A DNA stretch of 31,611 bases from JBOGGN01 sp050744165 (lineage in GTDB: Bacteria; Actinomycetota; Acidimicrobiia; Acidimicrobiales; Palsa-688). Position 1 is the first letter of the stretch; each line of letters starts with the position of its first letter. The stretch lies in NCBI GenBank assembly GCA_050744165.1, contig JBOGGN010000260.1, positions 1 to 31,611 of the forward strand, written 5' to 3'. The notes under the pieces were generated by a model that was not told where the DNA came from, did not search any database, and was given only the letters and a program-made list of their open reading frames with translations. A program made the translations under genes and the position numbers. Below are positions 18,002 to 25,500 of this stretch, piece after piece.

Positions 18002-19953
18002 TGGCTCTGCCCGCCCCCAACCTGGACGACCGCAAGTTCCAGGACATCGTCGACGAGGCCAAGCGCCTCATCCCGCGGTACTGCCCCGAGTGGACCAACC
18101 ACAACCTGGCCGACCCCGGCGTGGCGCTGATCGAGTTGTTTGCCTGGATGAGCGAGATGGTGCTCTTCCGGCTCAACCAGGTCCCCGACGCCTTGTACCT
18201 CCGCTTCTTGGAGCTCGTGGGCATCGAGCCATTTCCGCCCTCGGTAGCCCGGGCCGACCTCACCTTCTGGCTCTCGACGGTGCTCGACCACCCCGTCGTG
18301 GTGCCCGCGGGCACCGAGGTGGCCACCGAAGCCCTCGCCACAGGGGGCGAGGAGGTGCTGTTCTCGACGGTTGAGGACCTGGTGATCGGCCCCCCGAGGC
18401 TTTTCACCGCCCGCACTGGCAAGTCGGGCAACGACCAGTACTTCGTCGACGTCTGGGACGATCTGCGCTTCGCAGGCGCCTCCGCGGCGTGCTTCACCTC
18501 CGAGCCGCCGGCGCCGGGCGACGCCCTTTACCTGGGCTTCGAGAAGAGCCTGGCCGGCAACGCGGTGCGGCTTACGATCACCGCCTCCATCCGCGGGATC
18601 GGTGTCAACCCCAACGACCCGCCCCTGGCCTGGGAATCATGGGGTGGAGAGTCGTGGATCCCGGTACCGGTCTTCGGCGACACGACTGGGGGCCTCAACC
18701 GGGACGGGGCCATCACGCTGCTGGTGCCCATGGGCATGCAGTTCCTCTCGATCGGCGGGACCAGGGCGTTTTGGCTGCGGGCCCGGCTGGTCGCCAACCG
18801 TCCCGGACAGCCCCCGTACCAGGCATCGCCACGGATCGGCTCGGTGAAGGCCGAGAGCCTCGGTGGCACGGTGGCCGCCGAACACGCCCGAGTGATCGGC
18901 CCGGAGTCGGTGGGCCGCAGCGACGGCAGCCCCAGCCAGAGTTTCAGCGTGTCGCGGCCGCCGGTTCTACCCCGCCGCGAGGGCGAGACGGTGCGCACCG
19001 TGTCGCCCGGGCACAGCCTGTTGTGGCAGGAGGTCGAGGATTTCACTACCTCGGGCTCGAGTGACCGCCACTTCGTCTGGGACGGCGCCACCGGCACCAT
19101 TGCCTTCGGGCCGGCGGTGCGCTACGCCGATGGGACCAGCATCCAGCATGGTGCCATCCCGCCCGACGGGGCGGAGATCGTCGTCGACCGGTACCGCCAC
19201 GGCGGCGGTGCGGTCGGCAACGTGGGCCGCAGCACGCTGACGGTCATGAGGACCACCGTGGCCTTCATCGACCGGGTCGGCAACACGCTCCCGGCCGCGG
19301 GCGGTGTCGATGGCGAAACGGTGAAAAATGCGAAGCTCCGCGGTCCTCTCAGTTTGCGGACGGGTCAGCGGGCGGTAACCGTGGGAGATTTCGAGCGCCT
19401 CACGCTCGAGTCCTCAGCGGAGGTCGCGCGGGTGCGTTGCCTGGCCCCCGAACGGCCAGGAGGCCCGGTGCAGGTCATGGTGGTGCCCCATGTCCGCCGC
19501 TTGCCCGAAGAGCAGCAACTTGACGACTTCGCGCTCTCCGGAGCGCTGGTGACACGCATCCGCCAGCACCTCGACGAACGGCGGATCCTCGGCGCCACCG
19601 TTGAAATCGGGACCCCGTACTACCAAGGCGTAACGGTGGCGGTGCTGCTGCACGCCCTGCCCGGGCGGCCCCCCGGCCTGGTGCGCCAGCGGGCCCTCGA
19701 CCTGCTGTACCGCTATGTGAACCCGCTTGTCGGAGGCCCCGATGGCAACGGCTGGCCCTTCGACACCGACATCAACGCGGCGCCGCTGGCCCAGATGCTG
19801 GAGGCGGTCGAGGGGGTCGAACGGGTGGACGAGGTGCTCCTGTTCGAGTACGACCTGCGCACCGCCGGCCGCTATGGGCAAGGACGGGAGTTGATCCGCC
19901 TCGACCGGCGTTCCCTGTTCCTTTCCGCGAGTCACCAGGTCGTGGTGCGGTGA
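18001..19953 (+). CDS. gp6/J-like baseplate assembly protein, Pvc11-like
   Basis: Baseplate wedge protein of the 'putative baseplate assembly protein' family (P2 gpJ/T4 gp6-like). The 650-residue length fits eCIS homologs. Typical marks are LDDRKFQDIVDEAKRLIP and WTNHNLADPGVALIELFAW near the start, MVLFRLNQVPD, then a beta-rich middle with FVWDGATGTIAFGPAVRY. In the second half RYRHGGGAVGNVGR, LRTGQRAVTVGDFERL and RRILGATVEIGTPYYQGV follow. The start is GTG 18001 with a GAGGAG site inside the end of the gp25 gene. The 1-base overlap shows coupling. Confidence 0.95.
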   Translation: MALPAPNLDDRKFQDIVDEAKRLIPRYCPEWTNHNLADPGVALIELFAWMSEMVLFRLNQVPDALYLRFLELVGIEPFPPSVARADLTFWLSTVLDHPVVVPAGTEVATEALATGGEEVLFSTVEDLVIGPPRLFTARTGKSGNDQYFVDVWDDLRFAGASAACFTSEPPAPGDALYLGFEKSLAGNAVRLTITASIRGIGVNPNDPPLAWESWGGESWIPVPVFGDTTGGLNRDGAITLLVPMGMQFLSIGGTRAFWLRARLVANRPGQPPYQASPRIGSVKAESLGGTVAAEHARVIGPESVGRSDGSPSQSFSVSRPPVLPRREGETVRTVSPGHSLLWQEVEDFTTSGSSDRHFVWDGATGTIAFGPAVRYADGTSIQHGAIPPDGAEIVVDRYRHGGGAVGNVGRSTLTVMRTTVAFIDRVGNTLPAAGGVDGETVKNAKLRGPLSLRTGQRAVTVGDFERLTLESSAEVARVRCLAPERPGGPVQVMVVPHVRRLPEEQQLDDFALSGALVTRIRQHLDERRILGATVEIGTPYYQGVTVAVLLHALPGRPPGLVRQRALDLLYRYVNPLVGGPDGNGWPFDTDINAAPLAQMLEAVEGVERVDEVLLFEYDLRTAGRYGQGRELIRLDRRSLFLSASHQVVVR

Positions 19954-19957
19954 GCCG

Positions 19958-21136
19958 GTGAGGCGCACCGACTGGCTCGTTGGCCAGCTTCCGGTGGGGA
20001 TGATGGAGGATGGGTTCTTCCTCCGCTTCGTCTCCCTGTTCCAGGAGTTGGCTACCGGGCTGCTGGAGGGAGTGGACAACATCCCCAACTCCGTCGACGT
20101 GACCGTGGCCCCGCCGGCGCTGGTCCGCTGGCTCGGGTCATGGATCGGGGTCGAGAACATCGACTCGTCGCTTCCGGTGGACCTCCAGCGGCGAATCGTG
20201 GAGGAATCGGCGCTTATCCTGGCCTGGCGCGGGACCCGCAAGGGTCTGGTCCGGTTTCTGGAGCTGGTGACCGACGGGCCGGTGGAGGTGGTTGACAGCG
20301 GTGGGGTGTTCGCCGCCGGCGAGGTCGGGATCCGGCCGGCCCAGGTTTGGATCCGGGTCGACTCAACAGGGTGGGTGCCCGAACGCGACTTCGTGGCCCT
20401 GCTGCACGACGAGCTCCCCGCCGATGTCGCCTTCGAGGTGTACGTCCGGGACCGTCGGTTGTGGCCTCCATTGTTCCAGGTTGGGGCGCCGCAGATTTCC
20501 GCGCCTAGTCCGATTGCGGCGTTAGTTGTGGGTGCCGGCATGGGGCCTGGTGGCGGTCCCGGCGGCTGGTCGCCTGGCGTTGGGCCCAGTGGAAGCAGCT
20601 GGGGCCAGGGTGGGGAGGCCCCGACGGCGGCCGGCGGCTCCTTCGATGGCGAGCGCCCCCCGGGATGGGTGGGCGCGGCACCGGACCCCGCTGGAACGGT
20701 GTGGCCGGCTGCCAGCCCGGATACGGGCTCCTGGCCGGCTCCCATCGTGGACCCGACTCCCGCTCCGATTCCGGGTCCGGCCGACTGGCCGCCGCCGAAT
20801 CCCGCTCACTGGATGCCCTCGCCGGGTCCCTACGATTGGCACGCCGAAGGCCCCGCCGATTGGTCGCCGCCGAATCCCGCCGACGGGCCGCCTGCGCCCC
20901 CGGGGGGCTGGATGCCGCCGGCCTCGGCCCAAGATCCGTCCGACGGGCCGCCTGCGCCCCCGACGGGCTGGATGCCGCCGGCCTCGGCCCAAGGTCCGTC
21001 CGACGGACCGGTGCCCGGCGTCAACCCGGATGGGCCGGTGCCGGGCGTCAGCCCGGATGGGCCGGTGCCCGGCGTCAACGATCCGGAGCATCACGAGGGC
21101 AACGACGAGCCGCCATCCCCTCAAGGATCGCCATGA
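19958..21136 (+). CDS. gpI-like baseplate protein (Pvc12-like) with long Pro/Trp-rich tail
   Basis: Residues about 1-175 match the phage tail protein I/Pvc12 type baseplate protein: DWLVGQLPVGMMEDGFFLRFVSLFQ, WLGSWIGVENIDSSLP, RRIVEESALILAWRGTRKGL, then a beta-rich end. The remaining about 215 residues are low complexity, with Pro, Gly and many Trp in motifs such as ADWPPPNP and GGWMPP, two 20-residue repeats and three DGPVPGV-type repeats, ending in an acidic/His patch. The tail is an addition to the usual family length. The start is GTG 19958, 4 bases after the previous stop, and the stop overlaps the next ATG. The tail might act as a flexible linker or partner-binding segment; this is inference. 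Confidence 0.9.
   Translation: MRRTDWLVGQLPVGMMEDGFFLRFVSLFQELATGLLEGVDNIPNSVDVTVAPPALVRWLGSWIGVENIDSSLPVDLQRRIVEESALILAWRGTRKGLVRFLELVTDGPVEVVDSGGVFAAGEVGIRPAQVWIRVDSTGWVPERDFVALLHDELPADVAFEVYVRDRRLWPPLFQVGAPQISAPSPIAALVVGAGMGPGGGPGGWSPGVGPSGSSWGQGGEAPTAAGGSFDGERPPGWVGAAPDPAGTVWPAASPDTGSWPAPIVDPTPAPIPGPADWPPPNPAHWMPSPGPYDWHAEGPADWSPPNPADGPPAPPGGWMPPASAQDPSDGPPAPPTGWMPPASAQGPSDGPVPGVNPDGPVPGVSPDGPVPGVNDPEHHEGNDEPPSPQGSP
20882..21001 (+). repeat. 60-bp tandem direct repeat (2 copies, 57/60 identical)
   Basis: Two adjacent 60-base units in frame with the gpI-like protein differ at three bases and encode 20-residue Pro-rich blocks containing PPAPP and GWMPPASAQ. This points to a recent tandem duplication. 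Confidence 0.93.
21002..21082 (+). repeat. 27-bp tandem repeat (3 copies)
   Basis: Three in-frame 27-base units encode DGPVPGVNP, DGPVPGVSP and DGPVPGVND. They directly follow the 60-bp repeat at the C-terminal end of the gpI-like protein. Confidence 0.92.
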
Positions 21137-21603
21137 GCGCCGACGTAACCTGCCCGACCTGCGGCACGGTCACCGAACTGGCCGATATCAATCGGGACGC
21201 CGGCGCCTTCTGCCGGGTGTGCGACTACCCGTTGTTCTGGATCCGCAACACCGCCATGGGGGTCGCGGGTGGGAGCTTGGCCGACGAAGTCGGAATGCGC
21301 CGTTACCCGGGCACCGCTGGGTTGGTGACAATCGCAACGATCGAGTGCTGGAACTGCGAGGAACATAACCCGGTCACCAACGTCAATTGTCTTCGCTGCG
21401 GAGAGCTTCTCCACCCAGCCCCGCCGCCATACGTTCCCCCTCCGGCGGCGCCGCCCGTGGTGTACCTCCAAGCACCGGCACCACTGGCGCCTCCGCCCCC
21501 TCCGCGACCGTTCCAGATCACGGACTGGATCGCGGCCATCGTCGCCTGTCTCATTCTCGCGGGATGGTGCGGTTACGGCCTCTGGCGGTACCACGTCTTG
21601 TAG
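21133..21603 (+). CDS. Double zinc-ribbon, C-terminally membrane-anchored protein
   Basis: A 156-residue protein with two Cys-pair zinc ribbons: C7/C10 with C27/C30, and C72/C75 with C86/C89. A proline-rich linker follows (about 95-127), then a single hydrophobic helix at about 131-151 near the very C-terminus (DWIAAIVACLILAGWCGYGL). Such a tail-anchored layout would leave both ribbons in the cytoplasm. ATG 21133 overlaps the upstream stop (ATGA); the frame is open further upstream but there it only shadows the Pro/Trp tail gene. As the last gene of the cluster it is a candidate for tethering the needle to the membrane, comparable in idea to membrane partners reported for Streptomyces and cyanobacterial systems. 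Homology to those is not claimed. Confidence 0.85.
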   Translation: MSADVTCPTCGTVTELADINRDAGAFCRVCDYPLFWIRNTAMGVAGGSLADEVGMRRYPGTAGLVTIATIECWNCEEHNPVTNVNCLRCGELLHPAPPPYVPPPAAPPVVYLQAPAPLAPPPPPRPFQITDWIAAIVACLILAGWCGYGLWRYHVL

Positions 21604-21893
21604 CACCTCTTTGGCTTACACCCGGGCGTAGGGCTTGTTGGTGGGCTTCGCGTTGTTGGCGCTCAGCTCGCCACCAGTATGCGCGTCTTGACGCGAGGTG
21701 CAGCAGGAGTTGCCTCCCATCCGGCGTCGTGGATGGACCGGTTGGGGTCCGCCTTTGCAAGCGCCGGGGTAACTTAACATCCCTAACACAAGTGCCGGGC
21801 GCTATCACGCCCTGCACTTGTGTTAAGCGCGTTAAGTTATGGCGTGTTAGGCCTCGTCCTGTGCGGCCATCGAAGGATGCCTCCAGCCCGAAA
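21604..21893. other. Convergent intergenic region, 290 bp
   Basis: Lies between the 3' ends of the plus-strand injection cluster and the minus-strand DUF4157 gene. Apart from the palindrome at 21770-21839 I see no supported gene. Short frames on both strands are open only by GC bias. The left half (21604-21769) has no recognised element. Confidence 0.6.
21770..21839. terminator. Large interrupted palindrome; possible bidirectional terminator or mobile-element relic
   Basis: The inner stem has arms 21784-21801 and 21808-21825, 18 bases with one mismatch and a 6-base loop (CTATCA). An outer stem pairs 21770-21778 (TAACTTAAC) with 21831-21839 (GTTAAGTTA). The two stems are separated by 5-base unpaired segments. 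Its place between convergent genes suits a bidirectional terminator. There is no clear U-tract after the stem on either strand. The TTAA-rich ends stand out against the GC-rich surroundings, so a miniature mobile or REP-like element is the main alternative. Confidence 0.55.
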
Positions 21894-22529
21894 TCAGAAT
21901 CCCCGCGCGCCGCCCTGTTGGATGACATGGGTCAACTCGTGGGCCAAAAGACCGTGATCCGATGACGACGAGCCGGCGCCGAGGAAGATGTCGGACCCGA
22001 TGGTGAACGCCTTGGCCTGGACCCGGTTGCTGAGGTCGGCCGCCCGGCGGTCTTCGTGGATCCGCACGTGATCGAAGCTGGACCCGAACGCAGACTCCAT
22101 GGAACCCTGGATCCGTCCATCCAGCGGCCGGCCCCGGCCGACCTCGGATTTCAGCTGGGACTCGGTGTCGGAGTCGAGGTCGCCACCGGCGGCGCCGACA
22201 ACGGGCATCCGCCGAATAGCCGGCGGGCTGGCGCTGGTCTCGTCCTCTACCGTCGGGCTCGAGGGGCCGGACCGGATGGCGGAAAGCACCCGCTGGGCCA
22301 CCGCATCGGCTTCCCGTTCGTAGGGATCGTTGGCTGGACCGACCGAGAGCTTGCACTGCACGCGGCCCAAGAGGCTCACGACTTGCTGGTTGCCGATGGT
22401 CCGTTGGAGGGACATCAGCGCCTCGCTGCCGGAGGGGGCTTCGGCGGAGCGGCGCCGGAGGTGCGTATCGACGCCAACTGCCGGATGTTCCTGGTCATGC
22501 GCTGCGACAACCCGCCGGTCCCGACCCAT
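21894..22529 (-). CDS. Small DUF4157 (HELTH) protein
   Basis: A 211-residue protein when started at ATG 22529, which has a good GAGGTGA ribosome site. The frame is open upstream to 22637, but that would overlap the preceding gene. The first about 115 residues contain SLQRTIGNQQVV (a common lead segment of DUF4157 proteins) and NDPYEREADAVAQRV. The DUF4157 domain occupies about 130-206 with FDHVRIHEDRRAADLSNRV, AKAFTIGSDIFLG and the zinc-protease-like LAHELTHVIQQ, with HELTH at 197-201. The protein stops 10 residues after this motif, so no toxin domain follows. It lies 35 bases downstream of the repeat giant and is probably co-transcribed with it. DUF4157 is a known eCIS-associated domain; its exact activity here is unknown. 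Confidence 0.88.
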   Translation of the reverse strand: MGRDRRVVAAHDQEHPAVGVDTHLRRRSAEAPSGSEALMSLQRTIGNQQVVSLLGRVQCKLSVGPANDPYEREADAVAQRVLSAIRSGPSSPTVEDETSASPPAIRRMPVVGAAGGDLDSDTESQLKSEVGRGRPLDGRIQGSMESAFGSSFDHVRIHEDRRAADLSNRVQAKAFTIGSDIFLGAGSSSSDHGLLAHELTHVIQQGGARGF

Positions 22530-22564
22530 CACGTCACCTCGATTCCTTGGTCCATAATAGCCCT

Positions 22565-25500
22565 CTAACTCACTGCGCCGCTGGCCGTCGCGCTCCGCCC
22601 GTCGACGACGGTGGCGGTTGCAGTTGACGCCGCGCATCCCGGGGCGCTGAAGGTGAGCTGGTACTGGCCTGGGGGGAGGAACGCGTGGTACGTCCCGCCC
22701 GCGGCGACCGACACGCTGGTGGTGGCCGGACCCTGGATGGCGACGGTTACCGAGCTTCCCGAGGAGCAGCTGCTGCCCTGGCCTGGCGTGACCCCCGCGG
22801 TGCCGCTCAACTCGCCCTCAACCAGGGAAACCGTTGCCACAACGGGGTCCCCAGTTGTCGCTGCAAAGGGCACCTGGAGGGTGGTGGCGCTCGCTGATGG
22901 GACACCGAGATGGGGCGAGGATTGGCCATTCACGCCGGCGCCCGGGCTCCCGACGGTCACTGAGTAGGCGCCGGGCGGGACGGAGGAGAAGCTGGCCACC
23001 CCACCGCTTCCGGTCGCCACGGGACCGAACTGGTTGCCATTGCCTCCCGCGAGGGTGACCGTGGCGCCCACCACCTGGCCACCGGCATCGGAGCGGACGG
23101 TGACCGATACGGCGTGGTTCAGCGGGACCAGCGACGGGCTCAAGGTGGCGGTGTTACCGGCGGTCACCGACTCCTGGGCCACGGTCTGGCTGACATACCC
23201 GGGGCCGCTGAAGGTCACGTGGTAGGTGCCCGCGGGCACGAACATGTCGAATGAACCACCGGTGAGCGGCGGTGAGGCGCTTACCGGTCCGCTCACGGCG
23301 ACGGCGACCGTCCCGGGCCCTGCGGCCACGGTGGGCGATCCCGTCAGCTCGCCTTCGGCAACGGTGACCGTGAAGGCGGGCGGGTCCGTGGGTCCGGCAG
23401 GCACCGTGATGGAGGTCGTGGCCTGGCCGTGGGACGGGGTCAACGCAGACCCGTCGGCGGACACCTGATAGGTCCCGGGTGCGACATTGGCGAAGGTGGC
23501 GACGCCGTGGTTGCCGCCGTTGGGCCCGGCCGTGGCGGTCTGCGGCGCTGGCTGGCTGCCCGATCCGCTGGCCGCGAGCGTCACTCGGGCGCCGTCGAGT
23601 GGGGTCGATCCGACGGCCGAGACCACGTCGACGGTCACGGAATGGCCCGTAGCCCCCAACCTGATCGGTGACTGCACCGAGCGCTGACCCGCGGTCAGGG
23701 TCACTGTCGCTGGCGACGGGTTGGAGTAGCCGTTGGCCGACACGCTGACGTTGTACTTGCCCGGCGGCACGAAGGTGTCGTAGGCACCATTGGTGATCGG
23801 CGGCGTCTGGTTGACCGGGGTGCCACCGGCGGCGGGGACGCCGGCGATTGTCACCGTGGCCTGGCCACCGGGGACCGACACCTGTCCGGTGATCTCGGCC
23901 TCGTTAATGGTGATGGGCACCGTCGGCGGGTCGGTCACGAACACCGGGACGGCGAAGCCGGAGATCGTGACCGGCAGGTGGCCGGGTGCTACGCCCGAGG
24001 CGTCGACCTGGATGTTGTACTGGCCAGGCGACACCGCGGTGAAGGTCACCACGCCGTGGCTCTGGCCGACGAAGCCGGTGCGGGCGGGCGCCAGCGGCCG
24101 CGGCACGACGGCCGGCGGGGCGGTGCCCGGTACCAGGCTGAGCGACACCGTGGCGCCGTCGAGCGGCGTTCGGCCGACCGCCGAGAGGATCTGCAGCGTG
24201 ACGTTGTGGTTCGACGGCGCCAAGGTGGCGTTGACGCCGGATTGGGTCATGCCCGGCGTCGGGACAGCGACGGTCACCGGCGGGCTCGGCTGGTAGCCGG
24301 GCGAGGACATGGTCACCTGGTAGGTGCCCGGGGGGACCAGCGCCTGGTAGGTGCCGTCGCTGTTGACGGCCGGGCTCGCCGTGGGCTTGCCGGTCGCGTC
24401 CACCAACTGAACCGTCGTCACGCCCGCATTTCCGTTGGGTGTCACCGTTCCCGAGATGGCCGACTCGGACAGCGTGAGGCTGGTGCTCACCGGAGCGGTG
24501 GTGGCGGCGGGGACCTTCACCGAGGTCGTGGCGGTCGCGCCCTCCACCGTCGCGGCCGTCGGGGCGCCGGCTTGCGTCCGGGCGGCCGTCACCGGGTAGG
24601 TGCCCGGCGCCACGTGCGGGAATGCGACCATGCCAGCGGCGTCGGTGCGCCCGGTCGAAGTCCCGAGAGAGACCAGGACTCCCGCTGTCGGGGCGTGGGC
24701 CACCGTTGAGTGAACCGCTACTTGCACCGTGTCTCCGGCGACGGTCGTGCTGGTGGTCGAGGCCGGTCCGGTGGCGGCCGCAGGCGCATTAGCGCTCGCC
24801 TTGGGGCTCGCCGCCGGGCTCAGTGCCTGGCTCGCGGCCGGGCTTAGCGCCTGGGACGATGCCGACGATGAGGTCGCTACCAGCGTGACGTTGACCACCG
24901 AATTGGTGCCGCTGGTCACGGCCACCCCCATATGGCTGCTGTCGGTGGTGAATCCGGTGGCGGTGAAGGTCAGGTCGTAGGTTGCGTTGGAGGGCGGAAC
25001 AGGCAAGTAGAAGCGGTAGGAGCCGTTGTTGTTCGACTCGGTGGTGGTACAGGGCACGGAGTTGCGGCACGGGGCCTGGGAGCCGTTGTTCTTATTGGCG
25101 ATGCTGACCGTTGCGGCCGCGGTCGTCGGCGTGATGGTCCCGCTGATCTCGCCTTCTGCCAACGTCAGGGTGGGGGTTGTCGTGGGGCCGCTGATCATGA
25201 CGGTATTGCTCGTCGGCGCATTGCTGCCGGTCGGGCTGTTGGCAATGCGGGTGGCGGTGACGCTGTAGTTGACGCCCGCCCTCAATCCAAAGGTGGCGTT
25301 GCCGCTGGCGTCGGTGTTCACCGTGCCGCTGGCCGGGGTGACCCCCGTGGTCGGGGTGACAGTGACAGTGGCGTCACCGGCGCCCACCGCCGTGTTGCCC
25401 ACCGCGCTTTGGACCGCGAACACTTGCTGGTACGACAGGGTCGTGCTGACCGTCGTGTTTTGGGCGTTGGTGACCACGACGTGGGTGTGGGTGCTGTCGG

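Noticed and set aside
19414..20745. 443-residue minus-strand open frame over the gp6/J and gpI-like genes
   Set aside because: Opposite-strand shadow without family features.
20882..21082. CRISPR-like regular repeats
   Set aside because: The units are adjacent in-frame coding repeats without spacers and encode Pro-rich peptides.
20665..21132. Upstream extension of the zinc-ribbon protein frame
   Set aside because: It would overlap about 470 bases of the gpI-like tail; ATG 21133 with an ATGA overlap is the natural start and gives CPTC seven residues in.
21604..21769. Possible transposase remnant on the minus strand of the convergent gap
   Set aside because: A basic, Trp/Arg/Gln-rich short frame is open there but I could not match it to any transposase motif.
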